21,441 nt of DNA from CAXMPK01 sp964195405 (GCA_964195405.1 CAXMPK010000215.1:1-21441), one strand, 5' to 3'; shown: positions 7,830 to 15,765, numbered from the stretch's first letter. Made by a program: numbers and translations. The notes: generated by a model not told the origin, from the letters alone.

Positions 7830-8046
7830 CTAGTGGTTCGAGAGTGCTTCCACAGCATCGGCGATTCGCGGGTACTCAACACCGTCGAGAACCACACCAG
7901 CCGAAAGCGTTGCCTCGCGGATCGGCCCCTCCAACCTCGGGACCGCAAACGTGACTCCAAGATCGCTCATCTCGTCAGCAAGCTTTCTCCAGCCCGCCGG
8001 CAGCCGTGGTATCGAGGGCAGTCGCGGCCTCAGCGTCGACCGCCTA
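7830..8046 (-). pseudogene. Remnant of a SulP permease C-terminal STAS domain
   Basis: On the minus strand one frame reads VDAEAATALDTTAAGGLEK (from about 8040 to 7985). After a one-base shift another reads LADEMSDLGVTFAVPRLEGP, then IREATLSAGVVLDG and IADAVEALSNH, ending at TAG 7832-7830. Joined, this is the pattern of a SulP STAS domain: VDAEA, then D-T/S-T-A, a helix, a GVTFAVARL-like strand, GPIRE and a final DAVEAL helix. An in-frame stop just before VDAEA and the frameshift at the GAGAAAGCTTGC stretch show it is dead. The permease part is missing. It stops 45 bases before the sulfatase start, so a SulP-sulfatase-FGE operon may once have stood here. Not visible as one open frame. Confidence 0.7.
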
Positions 8047-8181
8047 CTCGCTCAACACCCGGCCTAGACCCACCTTCGGACGAATGACACCATCAGACAA
8101 ACTCGGCGAAACGATGCGATGACCACTTGATCCCGCAGCCGTTATGTGCCGGTGGTGTTGTCGTGCGGTTTATTGCTAGAT

Positions 8182-8220
8182 GAGAACGGACCCCTGGCTA
8201 TCAGTCAGGGGTCCGTTCTC
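8182..8220. repeat. Perfect 15-bp inverted repeat (hairpin), possible terminator for the CHRD gene
   Basis: GAGAACGGACCCCTG (8182-8196) and CAGGGGTCCGTTCTC (8206-8220) are perfect reverse complements around a 9-base loop. They lie about 35 bases beyond the stop of the minus-strand CHRD gene. No T-tract follows on either strand, so it may be a Rho-independent-like stop, an mRNA 3' stabiliser or a protein site. Upstream (8047-8181) I see nothing coding. Confidence 0.7.
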
Positions 8221-8253
8221 CACGCATGGAATCAATCCTGTGTCATTTACACA

Positions 8254-8700
8254 TCACTTGGAGAGCTGACCTCTGATCTCGCCACCCGGTGCGAAGGTCG
8301 AGTGGACATTGATGTAGTAGTTCCAAGGATTCTGTCGGATGTCCTTAATCAGGTCTTTGTCGACACCGTCGACACAGATGCTGTGATCGGCTGAAGTGAC
8401 GAAAAGATTGACAACGACACCGCCATTTACACCGGCTGGGGCTGCGTGAATATGCCCGGCTACAACGGTTCCCTCAAAGCCGCCCGCCTCGATGTCAACG
8501 CAAACTTCCCCTTGGCCCTGGTTGAGGGTCACATGCGCCGTCCCGGACGCCGAAGACGCCGGTGGAGGCACCTCATTCGCCGCCGAGAGTTCCGCTGAGA
8601 GTGGTCGTCCTCCCCCTAGAGCGGGAACGGCCATCAGAACGGTGGTTGCTAGAGCGAGGATGACGACAAGTGTCCTCTTCGCAATTACTTGGTGTCTCAC
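8254..8700 (-). CDS. Secreted CHRD-domain protein
   Basis: The product is about 148 residues. It has a classical signal peptide: basic start (VRHQVIAKR), hydrophobic core (TLVVILALATTVLMAVPALG), then GGG at the likely cleavage zone. The rest is one CHRD (chordin-like) domain: LSAELSAANEVPPPASSASG at the start, the central HIHAAPAGVNGGVVVNLF, and the ending YINVHSTFAPGGEIRGQLSK. CHRD domains in bacteria are exported beta-rich modules; their biochemical role is not established. GTG 8700 is preferred over GTG 8709 because AGAGGTGA then sits at normal distance, whereas the upstream GTG overlaps the site. It stands alone on the minus strand, with a strong inverted repeat downstream. Confidence 0.9.
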   Translation of the reverse strand: MRHQVIAKRTLVVILALATTVLMAVPALGGGRPLSAELSAANEVPPPASSASGTAHVTLNQGQGEVCVDIEAGGFEGTVVAGHIHAAPAGVNGGVVVNLFVTSADHSICVDGVDKDLIKDIRQNPWNYYINVHSTFAPGGEIRGQLSK

Positions 8701-8709
8701 ATGAATCAC

Positions 8710-8888
8710 CTCTTACTAGTCGGATACAAGATCAACTGTGCGATCGGGATGAGCAAGAATCCAAGCATGCAATACCTTCTCGCAAGCCGTCGCCAACGCT
8801 ACACCAAATACCACTCTCCGTGTCCACTGACGCTCTACCCATGCCATTCGCATGCGGCCAGCGTGATTCGGCGAGCACATGGCGACGG
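8710..8888. other. Intergenic stretch between DUF2252 and CHRD genes
   Basis: About 180 bases. A minus-strand open frame ending at TAG 8718-8716 reads AWVERQWTRRVVFGVALATA just upstream of the CHRD ribosome site. I do not recognise it and treat it as chance or leader sequence. Confidence 0.3.
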
Positions 8889-10235
8889 TTATGGGTGGGC
8901 TGGTATTTCGTTGTTGTCGATCGCTGACTTGAATTCTTGGTAGTCGGCTTGGTTTTGGTCGGCGTAGTGGACTGCGAAGTCGCCGATCGCTTGTTCGAAT
9001 TTGTCGCTCTTTCCGAGATAGTCGGCGATTTGTCGGACGTTTGCTGATCGGGCGTGTGCTCTGGCGAGCGTCCATCCGCACAGCCTGGCGTAGCGGCTCA
9101 ACTGGTCGACGTTCATGTCTTCAACTTCCGCCGATCCTTTCATGTCTTTGAACTGACGTGCGTAGTAGTGATGGCCTGACGATTGGTGCTCGATCCATCC
9201 GAGGAAACTGTCAGAGGCGGCCTGCATCAGACGTTGCCCTTCGACTACTCGTCGTCCCGAGTTGGAGTACTGGCTTTCAGGTAGATGATCTTCGAGAACC
9301 GATCGGGTTGCCTGTTTGATCTGCAGGAAGAGTGGGTCGTCGGAGTCGCGGCCTACGAATAAGGCGATGAAAGAGCGGGTGCCAACACTCCCGACTCCGA
9401 CCACCTTGACCGCGAAGTCCACGAACCGGAATCTGTTGAGCAGCACACCGAGATGGTCGGGCACCGATTCGAGGTAGTCGGCAACCGCTGCGGTCAAGGC
9501 TGACTCGAGAGTCTGGAGCCCCGCGACTTGTCTCAGGTCCCGTAGCGGGATGATCAGCGGAGGTTGGGAGATTATCCGGTAGCCATCCTCTGTCTGTTCG
9601 GCCAGTTTGCCGAGGGCATGGCGACTGTCCCTGCGGCGAACCTTCCTTAAGGCTTTCTCGGACGCCTTGCGGCCCTTTTTAGTGAGGTCGTCTTCGAAGG
9701 CTTCCAGTATGTCGTTGTCATCGATGCGGGAATACCACACGTCCAGGTAGCCCATCCCAGCAAGCTGCCTCATGTTCTTCCGGTATGCAGACGTCGTAGA
9801 CACCGCCAACTCATAGGCGTCAGTCTCCTCGAACTCATTATTGCGAGACGCAATCGCGAAGCTCGCAGCCAGTCGTTTTACATCCCACTCCCACGGACCG
9901 GGGAGCGTCTCGTCGAAGTCGTTCAGGTCAAATACCAACGCCCGGTCGGGTGACCCATAAAAACCAAAATTGGACAAGTGCGCATCACCGCAAATCTGAG
10001 CCTGAATGCCTGTCGAAGGACTGCTAGCGAGGTCCAACGCCATCAATTTCGCTGCACCCCGATAGAACGTGAACGGCGACTCCGCCATCCGCCAATGCCT
10101 AATCGGAACCAACCACCCCAAACGGTCAACGTTCTGACTCGTGATCACATCAACAGGAGACGGACGACCCTCCACGGGCGACCAAACCGCATGACTCCGT
10201 CGAGGGACGTCGTTCCGAAAACCCCTATCAGACAC
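8889..10235 (-). CDS. DUF2252 family protein (kinase-like fold relative)
   Basis: The 448-residue product matches DUF2252 throughout: a leader with RRSHAVWSPVEGRPSPVDVI, then VPIRHWRMAESPFTFYRGAA, CGDAHLSNFGFYGSPDRALV, FDLNDFDETLPGPWEWDVKR, a basic middle, and a C-terminal WTLARAHARSANVRQIADYL. The GDAHLSNFG and NDFDE pair resembles the catalytic GDxxxxN and Asp of aminoglycoside phosphotransferase-like kinases, so a phosphotransferase role is plausible but unproven. A longer frame runs to 10550, but an ideal AGGAGG at 10249-10244 lies 8 bases before GTG 10235 (TTG 10238 is an alternative), and homology starts there. The extra 105 codons upstream look non-coding. It is a single gene on the minus strand. 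Confidence 0.88.
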   Translation of the reverse strand: MSDRGFRNDVPRRSHAVWSPVEGRPSPVDVITSQNVDRLGWLVPIRHWRMAESPFTFYRGAAKLMALDLASSPSTGIQAQICGDAHLSNFGFYGSPDRALVFDLNDFDETLPGPWEWDVKRLAASFAIASRNNEFEETDAYELAVSTTSAYRKNMRQLAGMGYLDVWYSRIDDNDILEAFEDDLTKKGRKASEKALRKVRRRDSRHALGKLAEQTEDGYRIISQPPLIIPLRDLRQVAGLQTLESALTAAVADYLESVPDHLGVLLNRFRFVDFAVKVVGVGSVGTRSFIALFVGRDSDDPLFLQIKQATRSVLEDHLPESQYSNSGRRVVEGQRLMQAASDSFLGWIEHQSSGHHYYARQFKDMKGSAEVEDMNVDQLSRYARLCGWTLARAHARSANVRQIADYLGKSDKFEQAIGDFAVHYADQNQADYQEFKSAIDNNEIPAHP

Positions 10236-10565
10236 CAATCTCACCTCCTGGCTGCGAAGAAGGGAGACTATCGATAGTGGAGACGGCCCGCCCATAACTG
10301 GCTGGGAGGGATACATGCGGCTGGTGTAGCAGCGTTCCCGATTAGGTGATTCATCACCGCCGAACGCTAGGTCGTGGAGGTATCTTCCGCTCCTGTGCGA
10401 CCTCGCTAATTGCTCACCGCCCAGAGACGACTTCGCCGCAGGTGAGTTACTTTCGACCCGTCCGCTATCCGTCATCCTGTTTGCCAGGTCGGGGTCGTCT
10501 TCCAGAAGCCGATAGCGCATGACCGGCTTATGTGCGGATCCTCTCCCCACCCGGTGGCTGACTCG
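10236..10565. other. Upstream region of DUF2252, no gene supported
   Basis: About 330 bases between the DUF2252 start and the flippase-tail repeat. It holds the strong ribosome site CCTCCT (plus strand 10244-10249) and a CTCACC...GGTGAG inverted pair around 10416-10446. Its minus-strand open frame is continuous with DUF2252 but has no family homology that I recognise. It is probably promoter and leader. Confidence 0.45.
10244..10249 (-). promoter_or_regulatory. Ribosome binding site deciding the DUF2252 start
   Basis: AGGAGG on the minus strand is 8 bases before GTG 10235 and 5 bases before TTG 10238. It is the strongest such site for this frame and rules against the ATG or GTG starts up to 10550. 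Confidence 0.65.
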
Positions 10566-10868
10566 CTACACGTATCCGCGTCGTTGCAGCCAGTGAAGTG
10601 AGAAGTAGCCCCAGATTGGGGGGAACAGGAACGTAACGACTCGGTACATGATGGCGGAAGCGAAGGCAATGTCCTCGGGAACTCCGGCCGAGACAAGCCC
10701 CGTGGTGAGGACGGCCTCTTGAATCCCGACCCCCCCGGGAACGGAAGCCATCCCGACCCCCCCGGGAACGGAAGCCATCCCGCCGAGGAGCATGGCGAAG
10801 ACGACTATCACCAGGGCAGAGGCCAAAGAGACCCCTGTCCCATAGGCCCGCACCATCAGCCACAAGGT
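10566..10868 (-). pseudogene. 3' fragment of a flippase gene (direct-repeat copy of 13321-13596)
   Basis: The minus strand reads LWLMVRAYGTGVSLASALVI, then the GIQEAVL and SAGVPEDIAFASAIMYRVVT stretches, and ends WGYFSLHWLQRRGYV with TAG at 10568. This is the last ~92 residues of the 802-residue flippase next door, with an extra nine-residue tandem (GMASVPGGV twice). By hand alignment the DNA is about 92% identical (about 21 mismatches in 276 shared bases). The 85 bases nearest the 10868 end are almost identical, and the stop-side half holds most of the changes. Homology stops abruptly at 10868 within CCACAAGGT. The frame has stayed open and changes are mild, so the copy may derive from a diverged paralogue and not a recent duplication. 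It lacks everything upstream and should not make a working flippase. Confidence 0.8.
10566..10868. repeat. Direct repeat, left copy
   Basis: This copy pairs with 13321-13596 in the same orientation. Apart from one 27-base tandem insertion the two align without gaps. Together they bracket the gad gene and two gene fragments. Confidence 0.8.
10723..10776. repeat. 27-bp perfect tandem duplication
   Basis: The unit ATCCCGACCCCCCCGGGAAC plus GGAAGCC occurs at 10723-10749 and again at 10750-10776. It is in frame and adds nine residues (GMASVPGGV) to the flippase fragment. The other copy at 13321-13596 has a single unit. Confidence 0.9.
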
Positions 10869-11143
10869 ACGGAATCGCCTTCGTTGCTCGCTTCGTAGTA
10901 CTGCAGGTAGGCCGCGGTGGTGAAGAAGATCGATCCGAGAAAGAAAACCGGACCGGCCGCTGCCCCGAGAATGGCGGCTGTCGGTGGGAACGAGCCGACG
11001 GCGAAGCAAAGCGAGCCGACTATGAAGAGGACGGCGAGCCACCAACCCCTTCTGCGAGGGGCCCACCAGGAAGTCTGCTCTGTGAAGATCGGTGCAGCTC
11101 GGTCGATCAACCCATGACCCTTGGGTGATTCCAGGCCCTCCAC
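10869..11143 (-). pseudogene. Truncated YrhK-like small membrane protein gene
   Basis: GTG 11143 opens a frame reading HGLIDRAAPIFTEQTSWWAP, then RRRGWWLAVLFIVGSLCFAVG, and PVFFLGSIFFTTAAYLQYYEA. This is the two-helix start of YrhK-like membrane proteins of actinobacteria (a WW-P-RR-GWW lead, then a GS-CF-GS helix pair and an AYLQ-EA ending of the second helix). Right after YYEASNEGD the sequence switches to the flippase fragment in another frame and the YrhK frame ends within a few codons (SVPCG, stop at about 10856). The C-terminal part is lost, so this is a gene cut by a recombination junction at about 10868. Two TM helices remain, and a short product could still be made. Confidence 0.6.
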
Positions 11144-11291
11144 TCCGCGGTCGAGTCGTCGGGTCGTTGCAGCATCATTGAGGTCGTGAATGGACCCACA
11201 GTGCGGCGCTCAATAACTGCCCAATTTGGGGGAATCTGGACGAGGCCTAGGGTAGCTCCGCCCCCAAAAGCCGACCCGAAAGGCGACCCCG

Positions 11292-12674
11292 ATGGTTACC
11301 AAGAAAATCAGTGCGAGCAAACTCCGGGACGAGATACTTGCCCCTGCGTACACACACCGCCTCGAAGTCGGCTCGATGCCGAAGTATCGGATTCCGGAGC
11401 ATGGGGCGGCGCCCGAGGTGGCGGAGCGACTGATCCACGATGAGCTCATGCTCGACGGCAACGCCCGCCTCAATCTGGCCACGTTTGTGACCACGTGGAT
11501 GGAGCCTCAGGCGGAGACTCTGATGGCTGAGGCGTTCGACAAGAACATGATCGACAAAGACGAGTACCCGATGACGGCCGAGATCGAGACCCGCTGCGTC
11601 AACATCGTGGCCGACCTCTTCAACGCGCCTAGCGACGGTAACGCTATTGGTGTGTCGACAACCGGATCGTCGGAGGCCGTCATGCTGGCCGGTCTGGCCA
11701 TGAAATGGCAATGGCGGAAACGGCGCGAAGCCGCCGGCGAGGACGGCTCAAAACCCAATATGGTTCTCGGGTCCAATGTCCAGGTGGTCTGGGAGAAGTT
11801 CTGCCGCTACTGGGACGTCGAACCCCGATACGTTCCCGTCGAGCAGGGCAGATATGTGATCACGCCTGAAGAGGTGCTGAAGCGTATTGACGAGAACACG
11901 ATCGGTGTGATCGCCATCTTGGGAACGACCTACACCGGAGAATTCGAGCCGATCAAAGAAATCCATGACACCGTCGTTGCCAACAATGAGGCCAAGGGCC
12001 TTGAAGTGCCGGTTCACGTCGATGCCGCGTCGGGAGGGTTTGTAGCTCCGTTCCTACACCCTGACCTGGAGTGGGACTTCCGTCTGCCCAATGTACGGTC
12101 GATCAACGTCTCCGGGCACAAGTACGGTCTTGTTTATCCCGGAATCGGATTTGTGGTGTGGCAGAGCGAAGATGATCTCCCCGAGGAACTCATCTTCCAC
12201 GTGAACTACCTCGGTGGCGACATGCCGACGTTCACTCTCAATTTTTCCCGTCCGGGCAACCAGGTCGTCGGCCAGTACTACAACTTCGTTCGCTTTGGCA
12301 GGTCTGGCTACACCATGATGATGAAGGCTCTTCAAGAGACGGCGACAACACTGTCGTCCCGCATCGCAGACATCGGACCCTTCTCGATCATCAGCGACGG
12401 AACAGCCATCCCTGTCCTGGCGTTTGAGATCACCGGGGACGTGCCGTACACCGTTTTCGACGTTTCCGATCGCTTGCGCTACCACGGGTGGCAGGTCCCC
12501 GCATACACGATGCCGGACAACGCCACCGATGTTGCTGTCCTGCGGATGGTCGTGCGGGAGGGCTTCACCCTGGACCTCGCTGATTCACTGATCAACCATC
12601 TCAAGGAGGCTTGCGACGATCTCCAGTCGAATCCACCCATGAAGTCCGCCACCGGGAAAGGCTTCGCCCACTAG
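11292..12674 (+). CDS. gadB: Glutamate decarboxylase
   Basis: The 460-residue product is full length for bacterial Gad, which converts glutamate to GABA and CO2 with pyridoxal phosphate while using a proton. YPMTAEIETRCVNIVADLFN and VSTTGSSEAVMLAGLAMKWQ are near-identical to the family. VHVDAASGGFVAP supplies the PLP-ring Asp (Asp244), and NVSGHKYGLVYPGIGF holds the Schiff-base Lys277. The protein ends GKGFAH; a C-terminal His is known to take part in pH gating in the E. coli enzyme, so similar control is possible. ATG 11292 follows AAAGG at 8-9 bases. No glutamate/GABA antiporter lies next to it. It is the only plus-strand gene between the two direct repeats. The cytoplasmic role is acid stress or GABA metabolism. 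Confidence 0.96.
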   Translation: MVTKKISASKLRDEILAPAYTHRLEVGSMPKYRIPEHGAAPEVAERLIHDELMLDGNARLNLATFVTTWMEPQAETLMAEAFDKNMIDKDEYPMTAEIETRCVNIVADLFNAPSDGNAIGVSTTGSSEAVMLAGLAMKWQWRKRREAAGEDGSKPNMVLGSNVQVVWEKFCRYWDVEPRYVPVEQGRYVITPEEVLKRIDENTIGVIAILGTTYTGEFEPIKEIHDTVVANNEAKGLEVPVHVDAASGGFVAPFLHPDLEWDFRLPNVRSINVSGHKYGLVYPGIGFVVWQSEDDLPEELIFHVNYLGGDMPTFTLNFSRPGNQVVGQYYNFVRFGRSGYTMMMKALQETATTLSSRIADIGPFSIISDGTAIPVLAFEITGDVPYTVFDVSDRLRYHGWQVPAYTMPDNATDVAVLRMVVREGFTLDLADSLINHLKEACDDLQSNPPMKSATGKGFAH

Positions 12675-13160
12675 GTCAGCCGGTCGGGACAACAACCACT
12701 TCCTGATTCCAGCCCTCGGTGGACTAAAAGATGCCGGTGGCCGATGCGATGTAATGGGCGACCGTAGTTTGCTGGGTAAAGCTGTTGGTCCAGGTGTCAT
12801 CCCAACCTCCGATACTTCCGGAAATGCCAAGACCGCCGACAACAACTCGTCGGCGCGGGTGGTCGTTCCGGTCGTTTCCGCATCTTTCGGCACGCAGCGA
12901 ATTCGTGAATCCCGTGGTGTGGCTTCGTTGAAGCTGCTGGCCAGCGGTTTGATTCGCCGGAGAATGAGTGTGGCGGTTGTGGAGGGGAGTAGGTGGGCTT
13001 TTCCTCTTCTCCCATCTCGGGCCGGGGTCCGCCCCCGCCCGAATCCCCACCTTTACTCCCGGTGCATTCCGCAGTTGACCCGATGACTGTTCAGGGAGTC
13101 GCCGGCTGAAAGGTCCAAAACGCCGGAGTGTGGTTTGGGCGGTTGCAAAGGTGAGTACGG
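12675..13160. other. Gene-poor stretch after gad
   Basis: About 490 bases. The left end holds a possible C-terminal fragment (12724-12846, minus). The rest gives only Arg/Pro/Ser-rich open frames in several frames with no family signature, so I take it as degraded or non-coding DNA. Confidence 0.45.
12724..12846 (-). pseudogene. Possible C-terminal fragment of an unrecognised protein
   Basis: The minus strand reads VVVGGLGISGSIGGWDDTWT, then NSFTQQTTVAHYIASATGIF, and a TAG at 12726-12724. The amino-acid make-up looks like real protein (Gly-rich strand, then a helix), unlike the Arg/Pro-rich frame upstream. I do not recognise the family. It ends 50 bases past the gad stop in the opposite direction. 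It is probably the tail of a truncated gene. Confidence 0.25.
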
Positions 13161-13268
13161 GAACACAGTGGCCAATGAGATTCGCAGGGCCGGGACGCCC
13201 CATCGCCGAAGAAACGGGATGATGATGTCGTCAATCCGCTCTATCTGCAAGCTCATGATCTTGATCAT
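13161..13268 (-). pseudogene. N-terminal fragment of a DoxX/DUF417-like membrane protein
   Basis: From ATG 13268 the minus strand reads MIKIMSLQIERIDDIIIPFL, then RRWGVPALRISLATVF. This matches the start of DoxX-like or DUF417 (YkgB) proteins, where RISLGIVFLWFG normally follows a RRWGIPLLR-like lead. After ATVF the family helix is absent and the frame turns Pro/Ser-rich, so the gene is cut there. It sits directly next to the flippase stop at 13321. Confidence 0.5.
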
Positions 13269-13320
13269 GCCTGCAACTGTGCAGCGACCGAAATCGCGCC
13301 TCCATGCACTCGGTAGTCGG

Positions 13321-13596
13321 CTACACGTAGCCGCGTTTCTGTAGCCAGTGAAGTGAGAAGTAACCCCAGATTGGGGGAAGTAGGAACGTGACGACGCGGT
13401 ACATGATGGCGGCGGCGAAGGCAATGTCCTCGGGAACTCCGGCCGAGACAAGCCCCGCGGTGAGGACGGCCTCTTGAATGCCGACGCCCCCGGGAACGGG
13501 GGCCATCCCACCGAGGAGCATGGCGAAGACGACTATCACCAGGGCAGAGGCCAAAGAGACCCCTGTCCCATAGGCCCGCACCATGAGCCACAAGGT
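13321..13596. repeat. Direct repeat, right copy (3' end of the intact flippase gene)
   Basis: This is the same sequence as 10566-10868 without the 27-base tandem. It forms the last ~92 codons of the full flippase gene. Recombination between the copies would delete about 2.75 kb including gad. Confidence 0.8.
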
Positions 13597-15729
13597 GATG
13601 CCAAGTATCAGGTTTGTCGCAAAGTTGCTGGTGACCATTGCTATTGCGCGCCGAGGCTCCTGAATGAGCACTCTGAGGGCGCCCCACGTCTGCCGAAAGA
13701 CGGAGAACACCCGCTCGCGCAGCGGCTTGACCAGCCACAAAATAGCCCATCCAACGATGATGACCGCTACGACTATGAGAAGCACGAGGCCCACGTCGAG
13801 GCTGAATTCAGCGGAGACCCCAAAATCCAGACTCCCGAAAATGAACGCGATCACCAGGATCACTGCCTGAACGAGAAAAAGGGTAAGGCTATCGAGAGCC
13901 CCCTGGGTCACTGCCTCCACCGGTCCCACACCGAACTTGGTCAGGTAAGCCACATTGGTGGCGATGCGCCCCGCGGCGCTTGGCACCGCAAGGTTGACGA
14001 ACTGGATAGCGGACTGAAGGACCATTGTGGGTCTGAGCGGAATCGGCAGTCTGACGGCAGCCATCAGCGAGGTGGCACCGGGGAACAGCAGCGTCTGGCC
14101 GACGATAAGCCCGGCAAGCACCCAGACCCACGTCGCGGTCTGTATGGCTTCCCAGGTGCTCGCCCAGTCGGTGCCGGCAAGCTGCTGAAGCATGAAGTAA
14201 ACGGCGAAAAAGAGCAAGCCAGTGGTAACCAGGCTGCCTACGTTGACGCGACGCAACTCGACAGACTCTGGCTCTTCGACGCCAGTGACGGCCACTACCT
14301 CGTCCTGGACGGTCTTCACCAGCTTTTTCGGCTTGTCCGCCGCTTTCCGGGTCACTCCGCTGATCGCCGGCAACTGCAGATAATTCACGGCCTCGCCGAG
14401 CGACGCCTTGCCGAGACCCTGGGACGCCGTTGCGACGGAGCGCTCTACGCCCACTAACACTGTCAGCGACACGAGCAGTTCCGCCACGTCGGTACCGATG
14501 GCGGTCGGGGTCGCCGTCAGCGAACCGGCGTGAAACCCCGCCAGGATCGCGTCGGCGCCATCGAGGTATGCGTGCTGAGCGTCGAGCGATCCGTGTGACA
14601 TGCCGGCCCGGTGGAGGACGCCGACCTCCCGCCACAGAGCCACCAACGCCTCGTCTGAAATCGCGTCGGCATCATGGTCGCCAACGGAGACACCGAGGTG
14701 TTGCATCACCAGTACGGCGTCGTTCTCAGCTGTCATAGCTGTGAGAAGGACGGCAGGAACAGACACCTCTGCGTCTCTGGCGAGCAACGTGATCAAAGCT
14801 TCATGCTCGACCTGCTGTAGCCTCGAGAAAGCGAATACCGGCCCGGTGTCTCTGTACCAGAGGGAACGCCATGCCTTCGCGAAGAACTGGGCATTCCGGG
14901 CATCCCGTCCAAACACTTTTACGAGAAGCGGGCGACCGTCGACGTCCTCACCAAGAAGCGAACGCGCCCCCCAGGTCTGGTGGGGTGCAGGTGTGAGATG
15001 TCCGACCTGAAGGCCCAGTGCAGCCAGGTCAGCCTGCAACCGCGCTCCCCGCGGATAGCCGGCTGACGAGCCGAACAACAGGAGCAGGGCGCCGCCGGCG
15101 ACGAATCCGATGCCGACACCGCCGATCGCATCCGTCGGCACTCCCAACCCAATGCCGAGTCCGGAGATCGCCACAAGCACTACCCACGCCCACCCCAGCC
15201 TCCGCAGTGGACGCACGAGATGTGGTCCGGCGGCGACGACGACCGCAGTAACGACCGAAACACGCATGATCGGAAAGCGGGCGACGGGAACAGTGGTCTC
15301 CAACTCAGGGAGAAGGATCGGCAAGGCGCCGTCGACGAATCGGACCAGTATGAGAGCAATGCCGGCGGCTGCCACCCCGGCAAGGACGAGATCCCTGACT
15401 ATATCCCAACGAGGATGACGCCTCAGAACGGCGGCGAAGATGACCCAGAGGACGAAGAGGGCGCCCAGGCCATAGGACCAAACGAACCCTTCGTGAGCCC
15501 ACGAAGGCAAGCTGCCGACGAGGTCCATGATTTCAGTCTCGATCTGCAGCGTTCGATTGGCCAGAAGAACACCGAGGATGACGAGAACGATGCCGATCCC
15601 GATGAGAGTGGCGTCTCGGGCCCCTCTTACCTTCTCCTCCCCGACCCAGGAGGCGAACATCTTTGATTCGGCTTCTGGAGGTGAGGCCGAAGAAGCCGAC
15701 GAGTCAACCCTCTCGCTGGCCGAACTCAT
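13321..15729 (-). CDS. Large membrane protein: N-terminal helices, pseudokinase-like domain, LPG-synthase-type flippase domain
   Basis: The 802-residue product has three parts. Residues ~38-220 hold about six TM helices. Residues ~225-430 form a soluble kinase-like domain: LLVKVFG gives a possible Lys271, QVEHEAL a possible Glu308. The catalytic loop reads MSHGSLDAQHAYLD (about 377-390), with Ser where HGD has its Asp and His in place of Asn. The DFG region reads LAGFHAGSL, so phosphotransfer looks lost. Residues ~470-802 are the lysylphosphatidylglycerol-synthase TM (UPF0104) flippase-like domain, with VNLAVPSAAGRIATNVAYLT, GGMAPVPGGVGIQEA and SAGVPEDIAFAAAIMYRVVT. This fusion is known in actinobacteria, with a presumed lipid or polyprenol-linked substrate. 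ATG 15729 has TAGGAG about 9 bases upstream. No catalytic MprF synthase domain is present. Confidence 0.88.
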   Translation of the reverse strand: MSSASERVDSSASSASPPEAESKMFASWVGEEKVRGARDATLIGIGIVLVILGVLLANRTLQIETEIMDLVGSLPSWAHEGFVWSYGLGALFVLWVIFAAVLRRHPRWDIVRDLVLAGVAAAGIALILVRFVDGALPILLPELETTVPVARFPIMRVSVVTAVVVAAGPHLVRPLRRLGWAWVVLVAISGLGIGLGVPTDAIGGVGIGFVAGGALLLLFGSSAGYPRGARLQADLAALGLQVGHLTPAPHQTWGARSLLGEDVDGRPLLVKVFGRDARNAQFFAKAWRSLWYRDTGPVFAFSRLQQVEHEALITLLARDAEVSVPAVLLTAMTAENDAVLVMQHLGVSVGDHDADAISDEALVALWREVGVLHRAGMSHGSLDAQHAYLDGADAILAGFHAGSLTATPTAIGTDVAELLVSLTVLVGVERSVATASQGLGKASLGEAVNYLQLPAISGVTRKAADKPKKLVKTVQDEVVAVTGVEEPESVELRRVNVGSLVTTGLLFFAVYFMLQQLAGTDWASTWEAIQTATWVWVLAGLIVGQTLLFPGATSLMAAVRLPIPLRPTMVLQSAIQFVNLAVPSAAGRIATNVAYLTKFGVGPVEAVTQGALDSLTLFLVQAVILVIAFIFGSLDFGVSAEFSLDVGLVLLIVVAVIIVGWAILWLVKPLRERVFSVFRQTWGALRVLIQEPRRAIAMVTSNFATNLILGITLWLMVRAYGTGVSLASALVIVVFAMLLGGMAPVPGGVGIQEAVLTAGLVSAGVPEDIAFAAAIMYRVVTFLLPPIWGYFSLHWLQKRGYV

Positions 15730-15765
15730 GGCGCTGAACTCCTAATTGGGCGACCACTCAAACCG

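Noticed and set aside
10416..10446. Possible riboswitch hairpin (CTCACC...GGTGAG) upstream of DUF2252
   Set aside because: A six-base stem alone is easily due to chance and I see no conserved aptamer core.
10236..10550. N-terminal extension of DUF2252 by 105 residues
   Set aside because: The ideal AGGAGG before GTG 10235 and the start of family similarity show the extension is upstream sequence.
13474..14457. 327-codon plus-strand open frame
   Set aside because: It is antisense to the flippase gene; the product is full of His, Asp and Gln as expected from reversed codons of a hydrophobic protein.
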